In this document: positions 1 to 9,047 of the stretch, piece after piece | Layout: every line of letters begins with the position of its first letter | Numbering within the stretch: the first letter of the stretch is position 1 | Assembly (NCBI GenBank): GCA_937902275.1 | Contig: CALFNW010000095.1 | Location: 1-21,660 of the forward strand | Length of the DNA stretch: 21,660 nt | Source: UBA4717 sp002404395 | Lineage (GTDB): Bacteria; Bacillota; Clostridia; Oscillospirales; CAG-272 | Direction: 5' to 3' | The notes under the pieces: model-generated | What the model saw: the letters and a program-made list of their open reading frames with translations, nothing else | Databases searched by the model: none | Told to the model about the DNA's origin: nothing | Made by a program: the position numbers and the translations under genes

Positions 1-272
1 GTAGCCGCTTGTATTTCTTTAACGCTCTTTCCGCTGCTATATAAATTATTCACCTTCATACTTGTCGCCGTTTGGTATGCGCCGGATGTGATAAGCATTT
101 TCCGCACCTTGATCGGCGTCATACCGAAATCCTCAGCAAGCAATTTAAGCTGTGCGTGTCCGTCCTCGTCTGCCGTATCTTTTGTCGGGTTCAGATAGGC
201 GTATGTAACGGCGGACATCAAATCGGCGCCTATATCTTTGGGCGGTTCAGCCTTTTTATCTTCTTCGCGCAT
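1..272 (-). CDS. Helix-turn-helix protein, 3' end cut by window edge
   Basis: An uncut minus-strand reading frame of 90 codons runs off the left edge. It starts at an ATG at 272 preceded by a GAAGGA-type ribosome site about 11 bases upstream. The visible protein is hydrophilic at first (residues 1-15, many Lys/Glu/Pro). Two helix-turn-helix-like stretches follow: about residues 41-62 (LKLLAEDFG, then KVRKMLITSGAY), and a second beginning near residue 72 (NNLYSSGKSVKEIQ). This layout, with a recognition-like 'KVRKMLI' followed by 'GKSVKEIQ', resembles small DNA-binding proteins common in Clostridia, but I cannot name a family with certainty. It lies just downstream of the polysaccharide operon on the same strand, separated by a terminator, so it is probably a separate transcription unit. 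Whether it regulates that operon is unknown. Confidence 0.7.
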   Translation of the reverse strand, partial: MREEDKKAEPPKDIGADLMSAVTYAYLNPTKDTADEDGHAQLKLLAEDFGMTPIKVRKMLITSGAYQTATSMKVNNLYSSGKSVKEIQAA

Positions 273-316
273 TTTTGTGTCTATTCCTTCGTTTCAATTC
301 AATTCGGCTTGCCGGC

Positions 317-342
317 AAAAAAGGCAGAACGGTGTCTGCCTT
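317..342 (-). terminator. Rho-independent terminator of the polysaccharide operon
   Basis: On the minus strand an 8-bp perfect stem (AAGGCAGA / TCTGCCTT) with a 6-base loop is followed by a short T run. It begins 34 bases after the stop codon of the last operon gene at 376. The plus-strand copy of the hairpin is also preceded by A residues and followed by TTTATATT, so it may work weakly in both directions. Confidence 0.8.
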
Positions 343-343
343 T

Positions 344-361
344 ATATTATACCACAGATTT
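344..361 (-). promoter_or_regulatory. Consensus -10-like element, doubtful as a promoter
   Basis: The minus strand reads AAATCTGTGGTATAATAT, which contains a perfect TATAAT (351-346) with TG two bases further upstream. No convincing -35 lies 17 bases upstream (AATGTA). Initiation here would start the RNA almost inside the terminator hairpin at 317-342. It could drive the small helix-turn-helix gene if that hairpin is leaky, or be a chance AT-rich match. The same 18 bases recur at 20901-20918. Confidence 0.3.
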
Positions 362-375
362 ATTGAAATACATTC

Positions 376-1536
376 CTATAAGCCAACATTCTTTAAAAAT
401 TTACGCATTTCCACAACTGTTTTTTTAGAAACGTTATTGTTGCAATTTAATTCTTTCACAGCATAGCTAAATCTACCGCTAAATAACAACCTAATCCACC
501 GTTTAACTTCCATAAACGGAGTAAGCCATTTATGAGATTCGATAATTGGATAATTTATCTTTAACAACTCATACGGAACGATAAGTCTCGAAAAAGCGTA
601 TTGAAACTTGCCTCCTTTTGAAGACTGTTCTATGGCAACTTTACTTTCCATTGTACCATACACACCACCTTGTAGAATATAATGTTCCAATTGTTTTGTT
701 GTATTAGTATGTTCTGCATTGCCAAACCATACAGATGAAAGCAATTCAGCGTTACTAGCAAACACAATGAGCTCACCACGTTCAAGCAAACATTGTCGCT
801 GATCTCTATCAAATCTAATATTATTGTTTAATATAAGAATATCAATAAACGGTCTGATGCCGCAACCGCCACATTCAATATGTTTTGCCATATGTGACAT
901 GTGATAAAAATAAAACATTGCATCAGACATTTCATATAGATGATTAAAACCTTCACGGACGGTAGCTGTATCCCATACATGGTTTAACACTGCTGCTGAG
1001 GATTTTACTCTTCCTGCCTCCAAAAGGTTATAATGCATTTCAATATGTATTCCTCCTTTTGAAAACAGCGAAACGTCATGAGTATTTTTTGATACAGTTT
1101 TGTATTCTAAATTATTTTCTAGATATTTTATTGCTCTCTCTAAATCATGTTTGTGTACAAGCACGTCAATGTCACAACTTGTTCTCATCCATGGCTCGGG
1201 ATAATATCTTCGAATGACTGATCCTTTAAGCAACATAAACGGAATTTGAGCCTTTTCCAACTCTTTGCATAGTATATTTAGCTCGTAGTTTGATTTCTCA
1301 TAGCGATAAACTGCGCTAAATATTTCTTTTTCAAAAATTTCCTTATAATTAGCAAGTAATCCGTTTTTTATCAGTCCAAACGAAAACAGATGTGCGATAT
1401 CATGATGTTTTGCCATTTTTAGCATCTGCAACAAATTATCTGAGTTGCATAATTCTTTTTCTTCGGCGCAAAGCAAAGCATCCTCAATTATTGCCGAACG
1501 TATTATCTTCATAAACACGTTTAATTCATCTGTCAT
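376..1536 (-). CDS. Uncharacterised nucleotidyltransferase-fold protein (NTP_transf_5-like)
   Basis: This 386-residue protein resembles the 'putative nucleotidyltransferase' family (NTP_transf_5 type) often found in polysaccharide loci. Its exact reaction is not established. The core motif is at residues 101-127: LLKG (Lys104-Gly105), then YPEP.MR (Pro113, Pro115, Arg118), then DIDVLV, where Asp122 and Asp124 would be the metal-binding pair of a minimal nucleotidyltransferase. Downstream is a His-rich helical stretch (FYHMSHMAKHIECGG, about 208-222). I chose the ATG at 1536 over the in-frame ATG at 1551 because GGAGG lies 8 bases upstream of 1536, while 1551 has no ribosome site. It is the last gene of the operon, 28 bases after the flippase gene, and ends just before a terminator. 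A role in modifying the glycan or its carrier is inferred from position only. Confidence 0.75.
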   Translation of the reverse strand: MTDELNVFMKIIRSAIIEDALLCAEEKELCNSDNLLQMLKMAKHHDIAHLFSFGLIKNGLLANYKEIFEKEIFSAVYRYEKSNYELNILCKELEKAQIPFMLLKGSVIRRYYPEPWMRTSCDIDVLVHKHDLERAIKYLENNLEYKTVSKNTHDVSLFSKGGIHIEMHYNLLEAGRVKSSAAVLNHVWDTATVREGFNHLYEMSDAMFYFYHMSHMAKHIECGGCGIRPFIDILILNNNIRFDRDQRQCLLERGELIVFASNAELLSSVWFGNAEHTNTTKQLEHYILQGGVYGTMESKVAIEQSSKGGKFQYAFSRLIVPYELLKINYPIIESHKWLTPFMEVKRWIRLLFSGRFSYAVKELNCNNNVSKKTVVEMRKFLKNVGL

Positions 1537-1564
1537 TGCTAATCCCTCCATTTTTCACATATAA

Positions 1565-3022
1565 TTAATGCTTTTTACGTGAAAATTTCAAGCAATATTC
1601 CTTAGCTTTATTAGTCAAATCGAGTGCTATTTCGTTTTTACACAACAAGGTTATAATCAAATAAACTGCTGAGCCTAAAACAACGCTTAAAGCAAAGCAT
1701 AAAAAACGTTCTTTGCTAAGTAGCAATTTAATAATTATTACGCAAAACGACATAGCTACTGTTGAAAAAACAACTGACATGATTAATGATTTTGAACCTT
1801 CTATTGTTACATGTTTTTTTACAACATTTAATTGGTATATAGCAACACACAATTCTGTTATTGCAGAAGCTATTGCGACGCCATTCTGCTTTAAAGAAAA
1901 GACTAATGCAAAATTCAAGACGATGTTTACTATGGCACCTACAATTGTAGAATACAGCATGTATTTTTCTTTTCCGATTGTTACAAGCACCTGATAACCC
2001 AAAAAATTGCTAAAAGCAACCGTTATAATTGAAAATGACAATATTTGCGTAGTAGCAATCGAAAGCATAAAACTATTGCCAAATAAAAGAGGTACAAATA
2101 ATTCCGCAGTTAATATCACCCCGGCAGTTGCAGGCAATGTTATGAATGTCAAAATTTTTATTGCTTTGTTCACCAATTTTTCAAACAGCTCTTTGGATTG
2201 ATTAGCATAGTAATAACTAAGACGCGGCAAGTAAACAGCACAAACAGCAACTATCATTGTCCGAATTACATCTATACTTTTTCTTGCTGTTGTATAATAT
2301 CCAACAATGTCATCTCCATGTATAAATGTAAGCATTGTAGTATCAGCTAAGGTATACACTTCAATTGCGACAGACGATGCCAAAAAGATGAATACAGGTT
2401 TAACGTGTTTTATTACATCTATTTCTTGTAACGTAATGCTAACAGCTTTGCGCAAATGAATTATATTAAAGATGTTGTTTGCGACTTTTGACAAAGTTAG
2501 TATAAGCGCATAAACAATATAATCATCAATAGTTTTAACAAACAAAAATACAGCTACAAGAGAAACAAGTTTTATTATTAGATTTCTTAGTGTTATGTAA
2601 CCATATTCTTCAAGTCCTTGATAGAACCAATCAACATTAATTGCATTAAATACTATGGCTAATCCACAAACAATAGACAGATCAAGGCGTTGATAAAAGT
2701 AAGGAACATTAAAAACAATAATATAATAGGCTCCCGAACAAATTAGAGTTGAAATTAAGTTAATAATGAATAATTCGCTAAATGCTTTATCGCGCGAAAG
2801 CCTATTTTCGCCACAGGCGGCTATTATTTTTGTTCCATATGTAGGAAGTCCTAGTGCAGCAAGCAAAGTAAAATATGTTACGATATTTTGTGCAGATGAA
2901 ACCTTGCCAATCCCCTCGGCAAATAAGATTCTGGAAACATACGCTGATATTACTAGCGGAAATACCAAGTTGGAACATTTGTACAAAATATTGTATATCG
3001 AATTTTTAGCTAATGACTTCAT
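1565..3022 (-). CDS. wzx: Wzx-type polysaccharide flippase (MATE/PST superfamily)
   Basis: This 485-residue integral membrane protein has roughly 12-14 hydrophobic segments spread over its whole length. The N-terminus (SLAKNSIYNILYKCSNLVFP, then SAYVSRIL) is typical of the polysaccharide-transport branch of the MOP exporter superfamily, as is the DWFYQGLEEYGYITLRN stretch near residues 130-146. The inferred role is to flip undecaprenyl-diphosphate-linked repeat units from the cytoplasmic to the outer face of the membrane, feeding the Wzy-like polymerase encoded at 5329-6741. Its ATG overlaps the stop of the preceding mutase gene in an ATGA arrangement, with AAAGGA about 9 bases upstream, so translation of the two is probably coupled. 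Length is normal for the family and I see no damage. Confidence 0.9.
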   Translation of the reverse strand: MKSLAKNSIYNILYKCSNLVFPLVISAYVSRILFAEGIGKVSSAQNIVTYFTLLAALGLPTYGTKIIAACGENRLSRDKAFSELFIINLISTLICSGAYYIIVFNVPYFYQRLDLSIVCGLAIVFNAINVDWFYQGLEEYGYITLRNLIIKLVSLVAVFLFVKTIDDYIVYALILTLSKVANNIFNIIHLRKAVSITLQEIDVIKHVKPVFIFLASSVAIEVYTLADTTMLTFIHGDDIVGYYTTARKSIDVIRTMIVAVCAVYLPRLSYYYANQSKELFEKLVNKAIKILTFITLPATAGVILTAELFVPLLFGNSFMLSIATTQILSFSIITVAFSNFLGYQVLVTIGKEKYMLYSTIVGAIVNIVLNFALVFSLKQNGVAIASAITELCVAIYQLNVVKKHVTIEGSKSLIMSVVFSTVAMSFCVIIIKLLLSKERFLCFALSVVLGSAVYLIITLLCKNEIALDLTNKAKEYCLKFSRKKH

Positions 3023-4134
3023 TCGGATAATTCCTTTTCTGCACGAAGTAAAGAAGCTTCAACAACTTGATCCATGTCATAATACCTATATTCGCCGAGT
3101 CTTCCGCCAAATATTACCTTTGATTCTTTTTGCGAAAGGCATTTATAGTCATTATATAAGCGAGTATTCTTATCATCATTGACAGGATAATAAGGTTCAT
3201 CCCCCAAATGCCATTCTGATGAATATTCTTTACTGATTATTGTTTTAGGTAGTTCGTTACCGTTTTCATCTTTTCCAAACTCGAACCACTTGTGTTCAAT
3301 TATTCTAGTCCACGGGGTTTCTCTGTCAGTATAATTAACTGCCGCATTGCCTTGAAAATTCGGAATATCCAAAATTTCATTTTCAAAGCGAACAGATCTA
3401 TAATCCAATGCACCAAGTTTGTATCCGAAATAAGCATCTATTGCTCCGGTATAAATAACTTTTTTCGCTAGCTTATCATAATACTCTTTGTGTTTTAGGT
3501 AATCTGTTTCAAGCTTAACTTCTATTCCCGCGAGAAGATTTGACACCATTTTTGTATAACCGCCAATCGGAATGCCTTGATACAGTGCATTAAAATAATT
3601 GTTATCGAAAGTAAACCTTACGGGTAAACGTTTAATTATAAACGCAGGCAAATCTTTGCAATCACGTCCCCATTGTTTTTCAGTATAACCTTTAATCAAT
3701 TTTTCATATACATCTCTTCCAACAAGGTGGATAGCCTGTTCTTCCAAATTTTTAGGTGTACCCAAAATCTCTTCCTTTTGTTTTTCAATCCTTGCCTTTG
3801 CCTCTTCCGGAGTGACTACCCCCCACATTTTGTTAAATGTGTACATATTGAACGGCAATGAGTACAATTCTCCCTTGTAATTTGCGACAGGACTATTCGT
3901 AAACCGGTTGAAAATTGCGTACCTATTAACATAGTCCCATACCATTTTATTATTTGTGTGAAAGATATGTGCACCATATTTATGAAAATTTATTCCTTCA
4001 ATTTTTTCCGTGTAAATATTCCCTGCGATATGATTTCTCTTTTCAACGACCAATATTTTTTTTCCACGTTCAAAAGCCTCGCGTGCAAAAACTGCTCCGT
4101 AAAGCCCTGCGCCAACTACTAGATAGTCATACAT
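3019..4134 (-). CDS. glf: UDP-galactopyranose mutase
   Basis: This 371-residue flavoenzyme interconverts UDP-galactopyranose and UDP-galactofuranose. The N-terminal FAD-binding signature is clear: VVGAGLYGAVFAREA (GxGxxG at residues 8-13), then VVEKRNHIAGNIYTE. The family-specific KYGAHIFHTNN motif follows near residues 52-62, and YSLPFNMYTFNKMWG near 92-106. The C-terminal EWHLGDEPYYPV and FGGRLGEYRYYDMD segments, which hold substrate- and flavin-contacting residues in known mutases, are present. The length matches bacterial Glf. GAGAGG lies 8 bases before the ATG. The gene implies that at least one galactofuranose residue is built into the polymer, so one of the neighbouring glycosyltransferases should use UDP-Galf. 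It is soluble and cytoplasmic. This is one of the most secure calls in the window. Confidence 0.96.
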   Translation of the reverse strand: MYDYLVVGAGLYGAVFAREAFERGKKILVVEKRNHIAGNIYTEKIEGINFHKYGAHIFHTNNKMVWDYVNRYAIFNRFTNSPVANYKGELYSLPFNMYTFNKMWGVVTPEEAKARIEKQKEEILGTPKNLEEQAIHLVGRDVYEKLIKGYTEKQWGRDCKDLPAFIIKRLPVRFTFDNNYFNALYQGIPIGGYTKMVSNLLAGIEVKLETDYLKHKEYYDKLAKKVIYTGAIDAYFGYKLGALDYRSVRFENEILDIPNFQGNAAVNYTDRETPWTRIIEHKWFEFGKDENGNELPKTIISKEYSSEWHLGDEPYYPVNDDKNTRLYNDYKCLSQKESKVIFGGRLGEYRYYDMDQVVEASLLRAEKELSE

Positions 4135-4151
4135 GTGTCAAACCTCTCTTT

Positions 4152-5327
4152 TTACAATTCGGATATTACTTTTTTGTAGTTTTCATAGAAAACTTTACCT
4201 GTAAGGTTATTTTCATAAAACTCTTTGTTTGCTTTTTCCAATGCCGATTTTTCATTCGATGACATTGTTCTTATGCGTTCGATTATTTCTCTTGCTTCAT
4301 CAAGAGTATCATATAGAAAAACGCCTTTGGCTCCTGCTTTTTCATAATAGCGATTACCACCGGTTCTGCTTGCCACTATGATTTTACCCAATGACATAAC
4401 TTCAATGAACACCAAATCAAAATATGTTTCATTATTGGGTAACAGAAAAACATCTCCTGCGGCAATAATTGAATACGGATCTTTTGTAAAACCTACTTCA
4501 ATCCAATTCGGATTTTCAAGTTTTGTTAGAGGGCCCTCTTTTCCTGCTATTAGAAATTTCGTATTTGTCTTTCCATCGAGCATTTTTTGTCCGATGTTTT
4601 TTAGATTTCCATATCCTTTTACTTCATTATGCCTTCCGACATATACAACCGTAAAATCGTTTTTTCCAATACCATATCTGTCTCTAATTTCATCTTTTGT
4701 GAGTAAAGCTTTTTTCGGTGATATTCCGGTTAAAACATATCGGTAAGAATCTTTCTTCTTTTCTTTTATATTCTTATAGTCCGCCCAATTATTATAGTAG
4801 GGTTCTTCCGCATCAGGACAGGGAAAAATGATGTAATCGGCATTTAAAAAGCTCCATTTGTCCATTTCTTCAAATTCGGACATTCTTTTCTTAAAAAAGC
4901 GTCGTTCAAAACCGGTTGCACAAGCTGCGTATAACTCTTGTGATAACGGAATAGGTGAGTGAGAGGTAATTATCGTTTTTCCGTTAAACTCTTTTAGGCT
5001 TTCTCTCTGTTTATACATATCCTTTGTACTATGAAAATGAACTATGTCATAGCCTTTGAAAATGCTGGCGTCATGAGTTGGCGAATACAACATTTGACGA
5101 TACTCCTTAATATGACGCAAGGATCTTACTAATAGAGTTAATCTAGGAAATCTATATAGTAGTTTCTTTTGTTTTGCTTCTTTTGTTTTCTTTTTCTCCG
5201 AAGATTTCAAAAACTCAATTTCTTGATCTCCTGATTTTTTAGCTTCATTATATATGTAATAACCAACCCCTAACGGACCTCCTGCTGGCGCAAGTGCCTT
5301 TTCATCGAGAAAAATCAACTCTTTCAT
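4152..5327 (-). CDS. Glycosyltransferase, GT4-like (GT-B fold)
   Basis: This 391-residue cytoplasmic glycosyltransferase has a two-domain GT-B layout. The N-terminal acceptor half includes YDIVHFHSTKDM (about 92-103) and TIITSHSPIP. The C-terminal donor half begins with VVYVGRHNEVKGYGNL near residue 225. The donor-site region reads NETYFDLVFIEVMSLG, where the two glutamates are separated by eight rather than the usual seven residues of the GT4 E-x7-E motif, so it is a divergent member. Residues 35-60 are very Lys/Glu rich (a basic, probably surface-exposed stretch). The N-terminal APAGGPLGVGYY segment replaces the usual glycine-rich loop. It starts one base after the polymerase stop, with AAGGG 8 bases upstream. 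The sugar donor cannot be read from sequence; UDP-Galf is one option given the adjacent mutase gene. Confidence 0.85.
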   Translation of the reverse strand: MKELIFLDEKALAPAGGPLGVGYYIYNEAKKSGDQEIEFLKSSEKKKTKEAKQKKLLYRFPRLTLLVRSLRHIKEYRQMLYSPTHDASIFKGYDIVHFHSTKDMYKQRESLKEFNGKTIITSHSPIPLSQELYAACATGFERRFFKKRMSEFEEMDKWSFLNADYIIFPCPDAEEPYYNNWADYKNIKEKKKDSYRYVLTGISPKKALLTKDEIRDRYGIGKNDFTVVYVGRHNEVKGYGNLKNIGQKMLDGKTNTKFLIAGKEGPLTKLENPNWIEVGFTKDPYSIIAAGDVFLLPNNETYFDLVFIEVMSLGKIIVASRTGGNRYYEKAGAKGVFLYDTLDEAREIIERIRTMSSNEKSALEKANKEFYENNLTGKVFYENYKKVISEL

Positions 5328-5328
5328 T

Positions 5329-6741
5329 TTATAATCCCTTTCGTTTTATAAAGATATTGATAAGTATCAACGGAACATAGATCAGACATAAATTGAAAAT
5401 AAGGAACGAGTCATACATAACAATTCCAAAGGCTATCAGTAATGAAAAAAAGCAATTTATGAAATAATCGTATGTTCCTTGCACCGTTGATAGCTTATTA
5501 TAGAATTTAAAGCACACCTTTAAAACGAACCAAGGAATAATCAGTGCGCCGACATACCAGAAATAAAAATACGCTTGTCCTTCAAGTGGAATTATCTGCG
5601 AATTATATATTGCATCATAACCAAGTGCCTGATTAAATAATTCCGTGGTTGTAGGCTTGTTTACAAAAAAGCCTTTTATGACAGGAAAAGATCGCACAAA
5701 ATCTCCCCAAAAGTACGTTAGTTTGTCGCCAACGCGCATTTCGTACACTGCTGCTGAATTAATAAATCCCGAGAAATATGCATTTAATCTTTTCGATAAT
5801 TGTTCAATACCTGCTTCGGTTCCTCTTTGAGCAATAAATGCTCTGCCAAAGAACATATATATAAACAGCGCTACACCAACAATAGAGGTCAAAGAAACAA
5901 TTCTTCGTGCATATTGGGGATATAACTTTGTTATTAAAAACAAAACGCTCAAAGCAGCAATAATGCTTGCCGAAACATCATCGGGTACAATCAAAACTAA
6001 GCCAGCAATAATTACAATAAATGATAGAACAATAGCAATAACCTGATGCCTGCTCGCCATTTTCTTCCAAATCAAAATGATTAATAAATAAACGAGGGAA
6101 AGTCGTGTTACGGTAATTAACCAATTTATAGGGTAGTATATAATCGGATGAATAGTTGAAACAGCCACCGAAGCGTTTTGTTTCCACAAAATTTCCTCCG
6201 ATTCAGATAAAAAAAATAGTGGCCTAAATTTATTAAGCAAGGACGGGAACAATACAATAGCACATATTATAATAAAAACGCAGAAGGATATAATACGCCA
6301 TACATTTTTGTTTGTTGTTCTCTCCATCGTAATATCAAAATTTGTTGTTTTGCACTCTTTTACACTAATAAAACACATCCCTGCAATAATTGAAAGCCAC
6401 TCCAAGGCTTGAAGAATAATTGCATCGGGTATATGCGCTGAAATCGCCGAGTTATATTCCCCAAGACTAAATCCGCCATTGATAATAACCAACATTGGTA
6501 GTAGGTATAACTTTACAAAGAACAGAAACAAAATTATTAGATGTATATCAAGAACACTATTTCGTTTTATCAAAAAAAAGAAACAGTACCCCAGCACAAA
6601 CATTATTGGAAGGTATGTACAACTCGCATAAATGCCGTTGTATATAGTTGATCCGGTCAAAGAAACAATCCATACTCCCAAAAGTATTGGGATGAAAAAT
6701 GTATTAAATATAGCAATACTATTTCTTTTAATCTGAAACAT
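5329..6741 (-). CDS. wzy: Wzy-like oligosaccharide repeat-unit polymerase
   Basis: This 470-residue protein is built almost entirely of hydrophobic segments (about 11-13). A larger polar loop near residues 300-385 includes RAFIAQRGTEAGIEQLSKRL, and FWGDFVRSFP follows. That layout is usual for O-antigen/EPS polymerases, whose primary sequence is poorly conserved. The stretch EGQAYFYFWYVGALIIPW near residues 385-402 is like the region after the large loop in oligosaccharide repeat-unit polymerases. Context supports the call: it sits among glycosyltransferases and in the same operon as a Wzx flippase, and no other polymerase candidate is visible. GAGGG is 7 bases upstream of the ATG, and the gene starts 3 bases after the preceding glycosyltransferase stop. 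The assignment rests on topology and neighbourhood rather than catalytic motifs. Confidence 0.8.
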   Translation of the reverse strand: MFQIKRNSIAIFNTFFIPILLGVWIVSLTGSTIYNGIYASCTYLPIMFVLGYCFFFLIKRNSVLDIHLIILFLFFVKLYLLPMLVIINGGFSLGEYNSAISAHIPDAIILQALEWLSIIAGMCFISVKECKTTNFDITMERTTNKNVWRIISFCVFIIICAIVLFPSLLNKFRPLFFLSESEEILWKQNASVAVSTIHPIIYYPINWLITVTRLSLVYLLIILIWKKMASRHQVIAIVLSFIVIIAGLVLIVPDDVSASIIAALSVLFLITKLYPQYARRIVSLTSIVGVALFIYMFFGRAFIAQRGTEAGIEQLSKRLNAYFSGFINSAAVYEMRVGDKLTYFWGDFVRSFPVIKGFFVNKPTTTELFNQALGYDAIYNSQIIPLEGQAYFYFWYVGALIIPWFVLKVCFKFYNKLSTVQGTYDYFINCFFSLLIAFGIVMYDSFLIFNLCLIYVPLILINIFIKRKGL

Positions 6742-6744
6742 CCA

Positions 6745-7827
6745 TTATCCCTCGTGTATCGTTTTTTTGTATTCATCGAAATAGCGTTTTGCTATTGATG
6801 ACCAATTATATTTATTTGCAACATAGGTACGTGCAGCAACAGATTTTTCCTTTATATTTTGTCTGTTAGAACAAATCTCTAAGAGTTTTTCGGATATATC
6901 TTCAACTTCATTTTGAGCCTTCCAGCCGCAATCGTTTTCTTCGGCTTCCTCTGCCATATTGCTTCCAACAGTAAGTAATGTCGGGCAGCCATATGCCCAC
7001 GCCTCCAAGATAGTCCCGGGTAAGCCTTCAAAACGCGATGTAAGAACCACTATATCCGAATTTAATAAAACTTTCTCTTTCTCTTTACCAAAAACTGCTG
7101 GACAGTCAAAAACTATATCGCTAACGTTATTATCTTGGATTAGTGTTTTAACATCGTTTTCGTTATTATTTTCATACGGCCCGTATAAGCTTATGGTAAC
7201 ATTTTCTTGCATAAGTTGTTCTTTTACTTTTGAACATGCTTTGACAAGCAAATCCAAACCTTTGTGATATATATCTTTTCTGCTGATAAACACCATTTTT
7301 ATTCCATCGTTGCTTATACCATGTTTAAAATCAGCCGGAATGCTAACTCCGTTAGGAATGACAATACCTTTGTTGCTATATCTTGATACACTTTTCTCTC
7401 CTACGGAAAGAAACTGAATCGCTGTTGCATTGGAAAACATTCTTCTGAATAGTATTCTCATCGCAAGTATTTTTTTTAACCTTTTTTTGGCTAATGCATA
7501 ATTTGAGAAACATCCGTGTGGCACAATAATATACGGTATTTTTTCCTTTTCAAGCATTGCTGCAATTTTAATGCTTTTCTTTATGCCGAATGGGCTATGA
7601 AAAACAACGATATCTGGTTTATTAAAGGGAATTGGGAAGGTATGGTAATCATCAGAGTGTTCATTGTTGAAACTAATTACTTTCTGATTTATATTAAATG
7701 ACTCTTTCCCATAATTATAAAAGCAAATGTTCATTGTCTCAGATTGTGCATTTAATATCTCCGGTACTATTACACTTACGCCGCTTGCGCCATTTCGAGA
7801 GATCCCCGCATAATGCAACACATTCAT
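6745..7827 (-). CDS. Glycosyltransferase family 4
   Basis: This 360-residue GT-B enzyme is predicted to add one sugar to the lipid-linked repeat unit in the cytoplasm. The N-terminus (MNVLHYAGISRNGASGVSVI) carries a glycine-rich acceptor-domain loop. The donor domain opens with VFISRKDIYHKGLDLLVKAC near residue 184. The classical GT4 donor motif is complete: SRFEGLPGTILEAWAYGCP, with the two glutamates separated by seven residues, near 260-278. The C-terminal YVANKYNWSSIAKRYFDEY helix is also standard. Length is typical. The ATG at 7827 has GGAA about 7 bases upstream. It is separated from the preceding glycosyltransferase gene by only 12 bases. Specificity is not predictable. Confidence 0.9.
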   Translation of the reverse strand: MNVLHYAGISRNGASGVSVIVPEILNAQSETMNICFYNYGKESFNINQKVISFNNEHSDDYHTFPIPFNKPDIVVFHSPFGIKKSIKIAAMLEKEKIPYIIVPHGCFSNYALAKKRLKKILAMRILFRRMFSNATAIQFLSVGEKSVSRYSNKGIVIPNGVSIPADFKHGISNDGIKMVFISRKDIYHKGLDLLVKACSKVKEQLMQENVTISLYGPYENNNENDVKTLIQDNNVSDIVFDCPAVFGKEKEKVLLNSDIVVLTSRFEGLPGTILEAWAYGCPTLLTVGSNMAEEAEENDCGWKAQNEVEDISEKLLEICSNRQNIKEKSVAARTYVANKYNWSSIAKRYFDEYKKTIHEG

Positions 7828-7839
7828 GTTCGTCTTCCT

Positions 7840-9018
7840 TTATTTAAACAACTCTAATATCTCATTATATGAAATTGCCCGATCAAACCGTTCTATCCCA
7901 AGCTTCAATGAATTTCTTCCCATTGTGGCTCTCAATTCAACATCATCAATTAGTAATTTCAATGCGTTTACGATATCGCCAACATTTTCGCATTCGCAAT
8001 TTATACCTGCTTTATATTGGGCAAGTAGATCACGATATTCCACACATTCTTGGGTGTTGATAACAGGAAGTCCAGCCATAGCATAGTCGCCAACCTTATT
8101 AATGATACTTCCAGCTGAGCCTTTATGTATGGGATTAACAGCTATATCACACTGTTTTAAATGCTCTATCATCTGTGGATATGGTAATTTTCCTGTAAAT
8201 TCAGCGTTGATTCCTCTTTCCTTTGAGTAAGAAGCAAACGTCTCTTTGAATGCTCCGTCTCCCATTGCAAGTAATTTAACATGGCGGTCCTTAATTTTGA
8301 CCATTGCATCAATAATCGACGTAAGATCATAGCTTGCAGACATACTGCCGACATAAGCAATCAAAATTTCTTCGTTTTTTTTGCATTTGCCATCGAAATT
8401 CTTATTGAAGTTTTCTCTATCCGATCCTAAATACACTACTGTCGGTAACTTGCATTTTTTGTTAACTGCAACTGCACGGTCGGCATAAGTCTTTGAAACG
8501 GCGACAATATGATCCGCAGAACGATATATTCTATCTGCTTGTTTCTTCATCGGTGCAAAAATTAAATTGCTTATTATCGGCACATGAAACACCATCTTGA
8601 ACGCTTCCGGCCACAAGTCCTGTATATCTATAATGAAACGAACGTTGTTCCTTTTACAATAGTCCGCAACAATATCTGCCACATCCAACGACGGAACGGC
8701 ACAGTAACACACATCGGGTTTGTTTCTTTTTAAGAGATAATCATGCACATTCCTTGCCAATTCCTTATGACTGACGAATCGTTTTAAACAAACATTCTTT
8801 GGGTAACCGGATTCATGTAATGCCGTAATTTTGACATTTTCAAGTTTGCCAATCGAATTAAATCTTTTTTTCCCAGCATGATTAAAATCTGAAGTAATGA
8901 TCTCAACATGGTTATTTGTATCTCTGCACAAGAGTTTTGCGAGATATACAAACCTGCTGTTATTTTCTTCAAAATTCTCTATATCTCTTAAATACTGTGA
9001 TACAATTACTATATCCAT
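7840..9018 (-). CDS. Glycosyltransferase family 4, WbuB-like
   Basis: This 392-residue GT-B glycosyltransferase has an N-terminal domain with MDIVIVSQYLRDIENFEENN and HVEIITSDFNHAGKKR, a pattern of WbuB/CapM-style enzymes that often transfer amino-deoxy sugars. The interdomain region has FIIDIQDLWPEAF near residue 128-140. The donor domain contains AYVGSMSASYDLTSIIDAM near 224-242, and GSAGSIINKVGDYAMAGLPVI near 303-323, where this branch uses Asn/Lys/Asp in place of the common E-x7-E. Being first among the three glycosyltransferases in the operon, it may add the second sugar, but that is inference. The ribosome site before the ATG at 9018 is weak (GGTGA), and 29 bases separate it from the ATP-grasp gene. 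Confidence 0.88.
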   Translation of the reverse strand: MDIVIVSQYLRDIENFEENNSRFVYLAKLLCRDTNNHVEIITSDFNHAGKKRFNSIGKLENVKITALHESGYPKNVCLKRFVSHKELARNVHDYLLKRNKPDVCYCAVPSLDVADIVADYCKRNNVRFIIDIQDLWPEAFKMVFHVPIISNLIFAPMKKQADRIYRSADHIVAVSKTYADRAVAVNKKCKLPTVVYLGSDRENFNKNFDGKCKKNEEILIAYVGSMSASYDLTSIIDAMVKIKDRHVKLLAMGDGAFKETFASYSKERGINAEFTGKLPYPQMIEHLKQCDIAVNPIHKGSAGSIINKVGDYAMAGLPVINTQECVEYRDLLAQYKAGINCECENVGDIVNALKLLIDDVELRATMGRNSLKLGIERFDRAISYNEILELFK

Positions 9019-9047
9019 ACATTCACCATCAATCTAAATTTGCATCT

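Noticed and set aside
72..428. Plus-strand open frame of 118 codons
   Set aside because: It overlaps the minus-strand helix-turn-helix gene and the terminator, and its cysteine- and phenylalanine-rich translation has no family look.
2766..3182. Plus-strand open frame of 138 codons
   Set aside because: It lies antisense to the flippase and mutase genes and has no ribosome site or recognisable domain.
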